From: Cacajao melanocephalus
Taxonomy: Eukaryota > Chordata > Mammalia > Primates > Pitheciidae
Direction: 5' to 3'
NCBI GenBank assembly: GCA_963573385.1
Contig: CAUYLG010062867.1
Coordinates: 17,501 to 81,500 of the forward strand
Length of the DNA stretch: 64,000 nt
The notes under the pieces are model-generated. The model worked only from the letters and a program-made list of their open reading frames with translations, searched no databases and was not told the origin of the DNA. Each line of letters begins with the position of its first letter. Position 1 is the stretch's first letter. The position numbers and the translations under genes were made by a program. This document shows positions 24,960-37,493 of this stretch, in pieces.

Positions 24960-25441
24960 GAGTCCAGGAAATCTGAAAGGGCAAAAGGATGATGTAAAAA
25001 TAGAGGATTGAAGATACAGTTACCTATTTAATTATGGCTATAATTTTAGTTGGCACAGAGACAGTGAGATTAAGGTATCTGGGAGCCAAAACTGAGTCAG
25101 ATCCACAAAGGCGAGGCTAAAAATCAAGGGAGGTCCAAGAGCTTATTAGTGGAGGGACAGTCTGAGGTTATGGGAGTGGAATCTGGAAGGATTCTATAGC
25201 TTTGGAGGAGCTTAGGTGGGTGGAGGAGAAACTCAGCTCTCCAGAAGGACTCAGGCCTTGGAGAGCAAGAAAACTGAAATGGGCCTAGATTATTTACTAT
25301 TTCTGCAGCATTCTTTATATTTTTCCAGCTCAGCAAAAGACCTGGTCTTAGAAACCAGAGTAGGGCCAAATGTAGGGGAGGGAACCAAGGAAGTCTGAAG
25401 GAGGAAAGAGATGATGTAAAAAGAGGTGAAGATACAGTTAT
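24960..25441. repeat. Direct repeat pair of about 55-60 bp
   Basis: A segment at about 24966-25022 (GAAATCTGAAAGGG, GATGATGTAAAAAT, TTGAAGATACAGTTA) recurs at about 25387-25441 (GGAAGTCTGAAGGAGG, GATGATGTAAAAAG, GTGAAGATACAGTTA), roughly 80% alike, 420 bp apart and in the same orientation. The cause is not identified. Confidence 0.65.
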
Positions 25442-26025
25442 AGAAGGCACATTTGGAGGCTAGAGCTGTGTGTCCAAGTGTCTTCCTGGGGGAAGCATGT
25501 GTCTGCATGTCTGAGTGCCCCTTGGGAGAAAGCTTCTCTATTTTGGCCACTGGGCCATCGTGGGGGACTCCTGTAATGAATTTCTCTGAATGCATGTTAC
25601 CTAAATTTGCTGTGGAAAAATGTTCATTTTTGTGCTCTTATGCCTGTGTAAATATAAAATATTAATTCCGCCTCAAACCTGAATCCTTTATATCCATTTC
25701 CCTGCACATTTTCCATTTGCTTTTAATAAAACTTTAACTTATGAATGTTTTAAATAATCTCTTTTAAGTAAAATTTAAAAAATAACACATAGTTTTGTAT
25801 TCCTGTTATATTTGCATTATTGCAGGTTAAATTTTTTCAGCAGGTTGGAATTTTTTCTCTGAGGTAGGAAAATTAAGTTACTTATAATAACTTTTAGGAA
25901 AATTAAGAGTCATTAAGAAAGAAAGTTAGTAATAAAATATAGTATTATATACAATGTAGGCTGTCTTGCTTATTCACTATTTCAAAATTTTGTATACATA
26001 TATGCATATACACATGTATATATAT

Positions 26026-26026
26026 T

Positions 26027-26072
<46 letters not shown>

Positions 26073-26073
26073 A
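26026..26073. repeat. (CA)n/(TA)n compound microsatellite
   Basis: About 15 CA units (26031-26060) flanked by TATATA runs, and preceded by alternating TATACATATATGCATA from about 25991. Confidence 0.95.
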
Positions 26074-26079
26074 ATTGGC

Positions 26080-29000
26080 AATTTATATTCTAAATATCAA
26101 CCAAACAGTAGTTCATGTGTTAAGAAATCATTCAGTTTTTAGGTTAGAAAAGGTGAGGGTAAAGATCAATTTGGGGTAGAAGTCGCCAAATACTGAACTA
26201 TATAGTTCATGTTGACTGACTAATACATTCTCAAATTTTAAATTATGTGTGGATAGACATTCCAGCAAAGAAGACACCAAACTGGGGATGTCTGGGAAAA
26301 TGTATTAATGCTGTTATAAATGTCATGATTCAAATGGAAACTTACGTATTCCCTACCATGCTGGACTCCTAAATAGTTAAGTGGTTGATTTAGAACCACA
26401 GAAGGAATCAACCACAATTTCAAAAATATAGTTAGAATACTTTCCCGCAAAATTGTATTATTATCTCTTTTTATATCTAATTATTGTATATATCTCTCTT
26501 TTTTAACTTCACATTGATAGATATAATTTTCACTCTTACTATGGGGACCAGCTGGGCATTGCAAATGCTATTATTTCTGAAGGTTTCAACTAGTAAAACA
26601 TATGTAGCAAAGAAATATAGGCTGCTGGAAGAAATAAAAGCCTTGCATGGAATAAAATAATTCAATTTAGTGTCTTAGATGCAGAACTCTCAAAAACAGT
26701 CAGTTGTCCTTCAAGTAGCTTGAACTTCAGTTGAGTTGTATTGTTGGGAGGGGTGAATCTGATCCAGAAACCATATACATTTTTACCATGGTTTTGGCAA
26801 TACCTTTCAGTAAAGTGGGTTCTGTAAAACACCATTTCTCTGATATGCCACACAAAAACAGCATCCCAAAGTAAAGGTTTTGGAGAAAATTGAGCGCCAC
26901 TTTTCTTCTTGGATATTCACAATTATGCATAAAAGCATAATAAAGGCTCTGAAAAGTCCTGCAGAAAAAAAAATACCTTTGCTTATCTTTAACTAGTGTT
27001 CTCCCTAAATTACTTGAATCTTATACATAGATCCTCTTTTTTTGAGTAACACTGAAGAGTGTATATTAAGAAATGCTGCTCTCATGTGTTTTGCTAAGGA
27101 CCTACCATATGTAAGTCTCAAAATGTTAGGAATTTATCCTCCTATACCACCATGGCTTCATAGCTCTGTAGCAGCTAACTTAGAAAGAAGTCAGACTGTG
27201 GTCATTCTGGCTAGTTCCACCCCTCTGGAAGGGCTTAGGTTTCATTAGGTTCTTACCATGACTGGTGTTATAAGTTTTGAGCTACCATTTAACCTGTTTC
27301 TAGCAAAGACATGAAAGAAACTCCCCTTTTATGACAAAACAGAGGCCAAAAGGCAAAAGAACTAATCTGAATGAGAAAGGTAAGAGAAAGACATGGTTGA
27401 GACATTAACATACCCTGAGCTGATGGTGGGCAAGAAGGCACAAAAACATTTAGACCTGATGTCAATATTTGGGAATTCTTCTTGATGTATATTGACTTAC
27501 CGTTAATTTACTCCCAAGAAATCATAGCAAAGGTACCTGATTCTAAGCAACAAGAGCTCAAAGTTTAGTGCCTCTGAATGCTTTAACTAATAGAAAAAAA
27601 GACCCCAATTCAATTCTTGAGAAAGACTGTGTATTTATACTACTTAGATTTAAATAGCCTGACAAAAATAATTATGATTTTATGAATTTGTTCATGAAAT
27701 CGCACTTTGTACATATTCCTAGTGAAAGCATTTCCTATACCACTAAGTAAAATTCAAGTTTATAAAATCTTAAAATGAGTAAGAATTCATTTGTCTAGCA
27801 AGAGCTGAAAAGTGATATACAGTTTATGGCATCACAAAAAAAACTACCTTTTATCAGGCCCGAATGGGAAGAACAATGGTCCATCAATTTAAGTTTATTT
27901 TAGAAACAATTTACAATCCAGTGCTACAGATGTTGGACCCCCGGAAAAGAAATCCTCTCAAAAAAGCCTTATGCTGGGTAAGTTTTTCCAAAAATGAGCT
28001 GAATTGCTAATTCAAAGAAATTTCTTAGTAGCATAAAATCACAGCCAAATGACTCGAACTGAAAGAAAACTTTACAACTAAAAATTAATGCTGAATTAAG
28101 AAGACCAAAGCATTTAATAATAGTTCAGCTCCAAACAGATTTATGGATGCGAACTTTCTTTCAAGTTTGTGCTTTGCTGTTACCATAGTGACATGCAAAG
28201 TGTGTTAGAAGCCACATAATTGCCTGCAGGACAACTCTGAAGTTATTAAGGTGTATTAGAAACATTCTCCTCTGTATCTGTAGAATGCCATGATTTTCCA
28301 ACACACATAACTTTAGGATAGTTTTACTGGAATGAAGTGAGTGGTGGTAAATGTATTCCTGCCATCAGGTCACACCTGGCTTGCGAAATATAGCTCAGCC
28401 ACTGCATGTGAAATGTTAATTGTGCCTTTGACCACTTAACTAAAGAGAGGCTGTTAAAAATAGAATAAATTTTCAATATGCTCAACTTATGTTTCCTATG
28501 TGCTATAACTATTTTGGGGGGGATCCATGCTAACCATATGCTTGCCTACCCTCAATTTGCACAAACTATACTGCTATCTACACTGGCCTTTTTATAAGAT
28601 TGAGGACTTAGCAGAAATTCCACCTTCTTTAAAATTATAGTTGTATGCCAGAAACATTCTCAAGTATTGCAAAAGCAGGAGAACATTCACAAGCGTGTTT
28701 GCATTTAACATCAGTGTGTTTCAAGGTGGCCATTCAAGATAATTCAGCCATTTTTATATGCCAGTTTATATATCCATTGGCTTAAACAAATTGAAAAGTC
28801 TTCAATTTTATATCTAAACATGACATTATTTTCCAAAATAAATATCATCCTAAATAGGAATTATTGCTATATTCTGACATTTTTGCTTTTAAATAAAAGC
28901 AAAAAATTATAAACACATTGCTTTAAAACTATGTGTATATAATTATTAAGTACATTATAGCAAAGGAGCATTATATGGCAGTTGAGTGATGATAACTACC

Positions 29001-29500
29001 ATGGCCAGATTCTACGCATTTATTGAAACTCTTTGCATTAATTTCAATATAGAAGATTGAAACATTTGCTATTCACTTGTTTCATATTTTTATTGATTGG
29101 GCATTATAGTGATACTCAAGTATCTCTAAAGCAATATTTAGGATATTTAATAAGATGTGAGAACTAAAAAGTAAAAAAACAGTGGCCCATAGGCTTCAAT
29201 TAATAATTTATTTCTAATCGGAATATGTGTTCTGTAAGGTGATAACCACAGATAAAATGGAATATCAGAACCAAACCCCTGACATAGTAGATAATACCAA
29301 AAAGAAACATTTACAGTAGTTGCTGTGTGTTACTGTTAATACCTTCTATGTGCTAATCACTGTGCTTCAAATATATCACAAATTTTAAAGGCAGATTTTA
29401 AATTCGGCTTTAATTTTTTTGATGATAAATGCATTGTATGAGGGAAAATTTGAAAAGGTTAGAAGAGTATAATTAAAAAACACTGGTAACTCAATGTAAT
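26080..29500. other. Repeat-poor intronic stretch
   Basis: About 3.4 kb in which I recognise no SINE or LTR. It includes a possible regulatory block near 28150-28460. Frames of 60-70 residues have no domain or splice context. A pseudo-donor TGGGTAAG near 27976 on the plus strand follows a short open stretch but has no gene evidence. Confidence 0.45.
28150..28460. promoter_or_regulatory. Candidate conserved non-coding element with paired E2-boxes
   Basis: Repeat-free, with GTTACCATAGTGAC (RFX X-box-like) at about 28178-28191 and CAGGTCACACCTGG at 28376-28389, two inverted CACCT/CACCTG-type sites as bound by ZEB and Snail factors. Function is inferred from motifs only. Confidence 0.22.
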
Positions 29501-29509
29501 CATTTATTT

Positions 29510-30160
29510 ATGCATAAAAATCTATTGAGTACTTACTATGTGTTTGACACTATTCCGGATATTAGGGATGGTGCAATGAGTAAAATAGACAACATCCCTG
29601 CCCAGATGAAGCTTATCATCTAGTGGGAAAACAGACAACAAACCATACACTAAGCAATATATAATGTGACTTCAGGCCCTGAAGTACTCCAAGAAAAGCT
29701 GAGAAAAAGAGAAGTAATGGTTCTTCCACCAACCCTAGGGAGCTTTAAAAAAAAAAAACGCTGATGGCCTGGAATCCATTCCCAGAGATTCTCTTATTTA
29801 ATATTGGGCAAGGCCAGGCTGCCTTCATTTTTGAATAGTCCCCAGGTAATGCTAATGAGCAGAGAGTGGTAAGAAGTGCTACGTGTATTGGAGTGCTCAG
29901 AGAAGCCCTCTCTATGGAAGGGAGATTTGAGCAGAGTCCTGTCGAGGTGCACATATCAGAAGAATGGGAGTTCTGGGCATGGAATGGTAGGTACAGTACC
30001 CTGGTGGTGAGGAATGTAGAGCATAGTCTGGCTGGAGGCCAGGGAGTGAGGGGAAAGAGGTAGGAGATGCTGTGGAGGGACTTGGGGGTCATGGTAAAAA
30101 TCTGAGACTTATTTCTATGGGTGACAGAAATCATTTCTTGGAGTTTGAGCAGGAGAATGA
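29510..30160 (+). mobile_element. Ancient interspersed repeat of unresolved family, interrupted
   Basis: Begins with the widespread pattern CTATTGAGTACTTACTATGTG, then CATCCCTGCCCAGATGAAGC. It resumes after a MER-type insertion with CAGAGAAGCCCTCTCTATGG, GAGATTTGAGCAGAGTCC and GGACTTGGGGGTCATGGTAA. This order occurs in many mammalian repeat copies, but I cannot name the family with confidence. The 129-residue minus-strand frame at 29745-30134 runs across it and is not a gene. Confidence 0.5.
29718..29862 (+). mobile_element. MER-type hAT DNA transposon fragment
   Basis: TAGGGAGCTTTAAAAA, CTGATGGCCTGGAATCCATT, AGAGATTCTCTTATTTAAT and CCCCAGGTAATGCTAATGA match, in order, the layout of short non-autonomous hAT-Charlie elements. 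It sits inside the older repeat above. Confidence 0.5.
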
Positions 30161-30426
30161 TACTGCTAGCATTTAGAGATGATAGAAACGTTTATATAAT
30201 GTATCTACACACAACTTGGAGAAAATGTACTTTTTATAATACTGCATCTGGTATTTTTCACTTCTAACAAACAATTCCTATGTCTTATGTATGTAATATA
30301 TATCACTTCATCATTACCTAATATGGAAGAGAATGAGTTGTGCCCTATGCTTTCTTAGTATAAGTGAGGTAAATAAATAAAATCTTTCCATATTCTCTTC
30401 CTCCACATTTTGTAGTATTTCTTTAG

Positions 30427-30668
30427 GCAGTGGTTCCCATTCAGGAGCAACATTGTACCCTACCCCCAAGCCCCACCCCTCCACCCATGAGGCACTTGGC
30501 AATATCTGGAGACAGTTTTAATTATCATGAACAGGTGTGGTGGGAAATTGCTACTGGTATCTAGAGGATACAGGCAAAGGATGCTGCTAAACATTTTGCA
30601 GTGCACAGGCAGCCCTGATGACAAAGAATTATCCAGCCCCAAATGTCAATAATGCTGCAGTTGAAGAC
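30427..30668 (+). mobile_element. Short hAT-type MER element
   Basis: Starts GGCAGTGGTTCCCATTC, with CACTTGGCAATATCTGGAGA, CTACTGGTATCTAGAGGATA, GATGCTGCTAAACATTTTG and AAGAATTATCCAGCCCCAAA, ending near GAAGACCCCTG. The layout is that of a non-autonomous hAT element with CAGTGGTT/AACCCTG-type ends. Confidence 0.6.
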
Positions 30669-30706
30669 CCCTGCCTTAGTGTAAAATAATAGAAATGTAA
30701 TGTGAC

Positions 30707-30894
30707 CAGTGGTTCTCAAACTTTACCCTTCATGATCATAATTGGAAGGTATTAAAAGGTAGGTTGCTGGGCTCCACCCCCAGATTTCTGATTCAGCGAG
30801 TCTTGGGAGAGGCTTGATAACAAGCATTCCTGTCAAGTTACCAAGTTGTAACAGCACTGCTGGTCTGGTTGAGATCCGCACCTTGAGAACCAGC
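30707..30894 (+). mobile_element. MER5A-type hAT element
   Basis: The left end CAGTGGTTCTCAAACTTT and the complementary right end TTGAGAACCA are both present. The interior has GCTGGGCTCCACCCCCAGA and TTTCTGATTCAGCGAGTCT. About 190 bp, nearly full length. Confidence 0.85.
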
Positions 30895-31189
30895 ACCAGA
30901 TTATCAAGTTACGGCTCTTTTTTCCTTAAAACAGAACATGTGGGAGGGCCTATTAGTCCTGTTAGCAGTATTATAATTTGGTATTATTCTTTTTAAAAAT
31001 GACTGCTATACATGAAAAATACTGTGTCATTCTTGAACTTAGGATTCTTTGAATTTAGGAAATGGGGAAGAAGTTAACAAAGCAAACAAGCAGCCATGTG
31101 TGTCTTCTCTTCTCTCCTGTGAATATCTCCTGCCCTCTCTCACATTTAGAGCATACACTTTTATGTTTGTTTATTTAACTCATTTTTTT

Positions 31190-31364
31190 TTTGTATAGCA
31201 AAACTAATACATAGTCATTTGGAAAAAAATGTACTAATCGGAATTATTGAAAAGTAGAAAGTAAAAACCTTCCGTTTCCTAGTCAAATTCCTTCATAACT
31301 ATAATTAACAGATGGGTGTTCCTTCTGGACGTTTTTCTACTCATCTATCTATCCATCTACCTAT

Positions 31365-31409
<45 letters not shown>

Positions 31410-31770
31410 CATATATATATACACACACACACACATATACATATATATACATATATATACACACACATAATTATATATATACAATTATATATATATTTTT
31501 TTCATTTTTAAAAAAGATGAAATAAAAAATACATAATGTGCTATAATTTGCTTTCCCCCCTTAACTATATATCACGGGCATGTTTCCAAGTCAGTACATA
31601 TAAAAATACCTCATTCTTTTTAAAAAGTTGTCACATTTCATAGTATGGAAATACCTTAATTTATTTAACCATTTCTCTGCTGGTAGGCTTTTAGGTTGCT
31701 TCTTCTAATTCTTTGCGATTACAGACAATGCTACAATAAAATCTTTATATATGTAGATTTCTAAGTTTCT
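31190..31770 (+). mobile_element. Probable old L1 (L1M-type) 3' region with an embedded microsatellite
   Basis: On both sides of the TA/CA tract lies text typical of old L1 3' ends: TTGAAAAGTAGAAAGTAAAA on the left, and CATGTTTCCAAGTCAGTAC, TTTAACCATTTCTCTGCTGG and GCTTTTAGGTTGC on the right. Assignment is tentative. Confidence 0.4.
31343..31495. repeat. Compound (TATC)n/(TA)n/(CA)n tract
   Basis: TCTATC units at 31343-31366 lead into about 18 TA units (31368-31402), then TACACA/TATATA blocks to about 31495. The 69-residue Ile/Tyr/Thr frame is its translation. Confidence 0.95.
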
Positions 31771-32214
31771 TTTGTATTAAGAAGAGTAACTTTTCATTAC
31801 TTTTATGGCACATACATTCTCCCAATTCTTGTGTTTCTTAATTTTATTTACTTAAATTCTTATGCAGTCATACCTAGTACTATTTCTTTTGGATTATATC
31901 ATTGTTTTTATTATTATAAAATTCATCCATTTAAAGAGATCAGATAACTATTATCAGTCTTCTTGTTTTTAAAAATGATTTTAAATAGTTTCTAAAAGCA
32001 TATAATATAATTCATTGTAAGTATGTTTTATTGTGTGAAATTTGATGGTAATCTAAATTTACTTATTTTTGGGAAGACAGCTAATTTTCCCTATGACATT
32101 TGTTGAATAAACCACCATTCTCCATTGATTTGTGATACTGCCTTTTTTTGTGCAGTTTGCCTGCACTCGGCCACACACCCTGGTATACCCTACTGTGTTG
32201 ATTATCTCTCTGTA

Positions 32215-32900
<686 letters not shown>

Positions 32901-33024
32901 TCTCTGTGTACTTTGATCCAGTACTCTGCTGTTTAAATCACTGTGAGCTTATTGTATAACGGGATATTTCTCTTCTCCTTTTTTTCTTTTGTTCAGCAGT
33001 AAGAGAAAAATTTCAGGTGAACTT

Positions 33025-33122
33025 TTTCAGATGAACAAAATGAGCCTGAGAAAGACTGAAAATTTGATTCAAGCCACACAGGAAGTATGTGGCAGAGTAT
33101 AGATTAAGATGCAGATCTTTAT
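33025..33122 (-). mobile_element. MIR SINE fragment
   Basis: Reverse MIR core: GAACAAAATGAGCCTGAG, then AAGCCACACAGGAAGTATGT and GGCAGAGTATAGATTAAGA. Confidence 0.55.
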
Positions 33123-34027
33123 TACTCTGGGATATAAAGATACTTTCTGCAAATAGCTAAGATCCAAGCATTTTGAGTTTGGCATCAAGGGACTTCCTAA
33201 TGGAGAGGCCTAAGACCTGAGGAGGACTTGGGAGAAAAGTGAGTCAGAGTCAACAAGAAGTCTTGGGTGACATGTTTTGAGTTTTTTAATCACCTAATTC
33301 ACAGACAAGGATATATCTGCACATATGAGAAGGGTGTTCATATGGAAGAAAAACCAAATTAACATGTATTACCTGTTTTTCCAGATTCACACAATTTTAA
33401 AAACTTCTGAAAACATTCATTTCTCATTGTAAATGGAAATACCCTATTAGTAAAATGATTATTTCAGTTTTTTTTTTTTGAGGTGTTTCTCCTTATGCTT
33501 TTAAAATGGTTTTAGCCATTCACATTTAACTGTCTCAGCATTAAAAGAATTCTTAATTTTTATTCCCTGGGCTCTGCTGATATACCAATAACCACTGATA
33601 ATATCAACATCCTGGGAAAGCAATGCTCTGCATTTAGGGGAGAAAGGCTAGAAAATATATTATGCTGGGAGTACTTTTAGAAAGAAAAAATTATAAGACT
33701 GTAATTATTTTCTACCTAAATTTGTCCAATGTAGCTGTTCAAAAACTAGTATGTGCTAGTAACATTCTAGACAGAATATTGAGTGTTGTGCATGGATCAG
33801 CATTAATTAAGCCAAGCAGAATAATGCACCTAATTATAAGATATTAGTGGAATATATAGTACTTAAATATTTGCCTTGTGATGTTAGATAAACATAAAAG
33901 GAATATTTTCAGTATGCAGAGAATTCCTCAACTTCTCTTTTATTTTTCCTTTTCATATAGGTGAAGAGAAGAGCACTTTTACTTTTCATTAAGGGAACCT
34001 ACATAAAATCTTTAGCAGTTTTCTTGA

Positions 34028-34450
<423 letters not shown>

Positions 34451-34774
34451 AGTTTTAGACACTTTCTGCAGTGACTTTAACATGGATGCTGTAAAACTAG
34501 TGAGCCCCAAGGTGAATGTGCCCAGCAGTGTGGCTCCTAAATGGAAGAGCACAGGAACTGAAGGTGTTTGGGGAAAAGAAACTTAAGGTGTTTGGTGTTG
34601 GGTGAGGGAAAGAATAGTTTAGGGAAGCCATGATGACTGAATACAAAAAGCCATGACATGAAAGAAAGAGTCAACTTTCCTCTTCTAATCCAGTTACTGG
34701 AATTGGCCCAGAGACGAATTTTACCTTTGTATGAAGAAATAGTGTTGTAAAAATAGAAAAGACTGCTTCAAAAC

Positions 34775-34895
34775 AGTAATGCATTTACATTTACTATAGA
34801 AAATTTAGAAAATGTACATAAAGATAAAATAGGAATCACTCATAATTCTACCACTTAGATTTTACCACTATTAATATTTAGTGTAGATTTTCCCC
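34775..34895 (+). mobile_element. Possible old L1 3' fragment
   Basis: AGAAAATTTAGAAAATGTAC, CACTCATAATTCTACCACTT and TTTTACCACTATTAATAT resemble the same old L1-type 3' region seen near 31.2 kb. Tentative. Confidence 0.35.
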
Positions 34896-34899
34896 CCCA

Positions 34900-35814
34900 T
34901 GTACTGGCAAAGCATTGGGAGCACCTATCAAAGATATTAAATAATTTATGCCAAAAAAAAAAAAGGCTATGAGTTCCCCATCAGAAGTATTCAGGCAGGA
35001 TGTTTGAGATTCCTGTATTGGATGGAAGTTTGAACAATCTTTAAAGTGTGGTTTGGGCTGCCAGATTAATGATGAAAGAATGGCCATTCTGGGAAAGTCA
35101 AAGTGTCATTTGGGGATAAGATGAGATAGTAGATAATGACAAGGCATCTTCTCTATCCGTCTTTGTACCTTGGGCCTTTCCCCAAGGTTCAGTCAGCACT
35201 TGGTGGCCTCAGTTCAGGGATGATACAGCAGAAAAGCAGAAGTGCTTTAATTTTTACAAGGGAAGGCATTTGAGTTGCAAAGGACTGTGCTCTTGAGTTT
35301 CAAAAGCCTAAGTGCTGAAGGCCTCAGAGCTGCAGTCAAAACATGGATCAGCAGATTGGAAGGGAGATGAAGATCCAGACTACTTTGCTGCCAGACTAGA
35401 GAAAGATTTTCTGGACTTAGGGTGAGAAGGTCAAGTAAAGGTGAGACTTTGATGAGGTCCCACGTAAGTGGCTGAGGCCCTGGTTCTTCCTACTCCCGTT
35501 CCCTGGGAGTGCAGGGTGTTAGAAGATTTGAGGATCCTGAGATCAGACAGATCCATATTCATCTCATTGGGGAAGACCTAGTAGTATGGCAGGATTCCAG
35601 AGCTGCCTACACCTAGTATGCCAGGAGTAGTTAAGTAAAAATTGCTGCCTCGTACATCCAGGCAGGGTGGCCAAAGATAGTTTCACAGAGTACTCCATGA
35701 AAAGTGACTAAGATCCAGACCTGGGATTGGAAGTTGGGGAAGATGAGTGCAAGTAAAAAGGGAATGAGGACTAGCCTGCAGGAGTGGCGAGAGCTAGACA
35801 CTTTCTCTGCTGCT
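34900..35814. other. Unique intronic stretch, no feature seen
   Basis: Ordinary complexity, slightly G/A-rich. No gene, RNA or recognised repeat. Confidence 0.45.
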
Positions 35815-35960
35815 AATCCGCTTTGTTATCTTTCTCCAGCAGAATATAAATTCCTTAAGCACAAGGACTTTGTTTTTGCTTAGTGCTGTATCCATACACT
35901 AAGATTAGTGTTTGGCTCATGGTATTATATGCTCAATAAGTATTTGTTGAAATGCTCTAT
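35815..35960 (+). mobile_element. MIR/L2-type 3' tail fragment
   Basis: AATATAAATTCCTTAAGCAC, AAGGACTTTGTTTTTGC, GTGTTTGGCTCATGG and CAATAAGTATTTGTTGAAAT follow the order of the shared L2/MIR 3' tail. Confidence 0.6.
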
Positions 35961-36784
35961 TAATGAATATCCTTTCTACCTCTCCACCAAATGCTTCGGC
36001 TCTTCATAGCCCTCCAGAACTAACAACATCACCAGGAAAAGTCTGGAAGACAGTCTTAATTGACCGAATTTAAGTGATTTGGAAGAATAGGGCCTTGACA
36101 GAGAAATTAATTTTATGTTGGCACAATAATTTCTTGCACACCTAAATTTCACATCTACAGTGAGAGGACAAGCAGGTGAAGGCAAAAATAAAAGGCGCAA
36201 CTATTTGAGAATTTAAGGGCCTGTAATTGTTCACTGTGTCTTTCCTTCCCATATACTATCTGACAATGAGTTTCCAACATGTACCTAATTTGAACAAAAC
36301 TGGTGAGAGGAATTTAGAATACAGAGTAATTTTTATCTGCTTTATACTGTGGTTGGATTGAAGCTAAAGATAATGATGCCATTTTTTTTGGCCATCTAAA
36401 ATTTGACCGTATAATTTTATTTTTGGTAAAATGCTCAATGCATCTGCAGAAATATAAACCCTTTCAAAATGTATATAATACTTTGCTTAAAGATAGAAAA
36501 TAATTTATTTTGCATTTACACATATAAATTTATCATCTGTACTACGGTGAAGGAATGAATTGTGCCAGTTTCTGCATATGTCCCTGTAAATACGGATGCT
36601 GGGCTAACTCATGATTCTATCGTTGGGCATGTAGAACTGTGATCACCTGTTCTAAGAATTCCTACATGAAATGCCTCATGTTTTAGGGACCACTATTAAG
36701 CATTATATTAAGCTTTATAACAGAGGCTCTTAGTCTCTAGGCTGTTAAGGGGTCATTTGTACATTTGTCAATTTGATTATTATG

Positions 36785-37493
36785 GTAGTTGCTTTGGTTG
36801 CAGAGAGGGGCCACTCAGATCTCTTTTCAAGGAAGGGACCCCATGCATAGTTGCAGGGGTAGCTGATGGCTGCCAGCTGTCTTCTTTAGGGTTTGCCTCA
36901 ATAGCTATAAGCCTCCTTGCTCAAGGACACTGATCTGTCAACATATATTTTATTTATTTATTTTAGAGACAAGGGCTTGCTCTGTCACCCAGGCTAGAGT
37001 GCAGTGACACAATCATAGCTCATTGTAAGCTCAAATTCCTGTGGTTAAGCGATCTTCCCGCCTTAACCTCCTGAGTAGCTAGGATTCCAGGTGTGTGCCA
37101 CCATGCCCAGCTAATTAAAAAAATTTTTTTTTGTAGAAATGGGGTTTCACTATATTTCCCAGGCTGATCTCGAATCCTGGCCTCTGGCGATCCTCCTGCC
37201 TCAGCCTCCTGAAGTGCTTGGATTACAGGTGTGAGCCACTGCTCTGGTCCCCACTGTCTGTCAATATAAAAGCGGGACCATTTCTGCCCACTGTGGGACA
37301 ACTTTGACAGGCTCTGTGTGCCCCAGAGCTTCCTGTGGGTCTGGCTGAAGCTTTCTTTGGTCTGCACTTCAGTTCAGCTTCTTCCTCTGCCTAATCCTAT
37401 GGCCACCTTTTTCCTTCCACAGGGATTAACCTTTAACAATGCCATGATGCCAAACTCTGTTTTGGGGGCTCCTTCTGGTGGACCGAACCCATG
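36785..37493 (+). mobile_element. 5' LTR copy of an ERVL-like relic (MLT2-type), AluJ-interrupted
   Basis: Three landmarks are colinear with a second copy about 1.9 kb downstream: TCTCTTTTCAAGGAA (36820-36834 versus 38754-38768), AGGGTTTGCCTCA (36888 versus 38830) and GCCCCAGAGC (37320 versus 38969). Once the AluJ is removed, the spacings agree to within about 12 bp. The U5-like end CTCCTTCTGGTGGACCGAAC resembles MLT2-type LTR ends. Exact boundaries are uncertain. Confidence 0.6.
36945..37249 (-). mobile_element. Old Alu (AluJ-like)
   Basis: Reverse Alu with diagnostic old features: AATCATAGCTCATTGTAAGC in place of the younger GATCTCGGCTCACTGCAA, and a generally diverged body (CAGTGACACAATCATAG). 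It lies inside the LTR copy described at 36785-37493. Confidence 0.85.

Noticed and set aside
27860..27980. Exon-like plus-strand stretch ending in TGGGTAAG
   Set aside because: A good donor-like sequence follows a short open frame, but no acceptor, partner exon or protein similarity supports it.
29745..30134. 129-codon minus-strand frame
   Set aside because: It runs antisense across an ancient repeat and an inserted MER-type fragment.
31316..31525. 69-codon frame rich in Ile, Tyr and Thr
   Set aside because: It is a translation of the TATC/TA/CA microsatellite.
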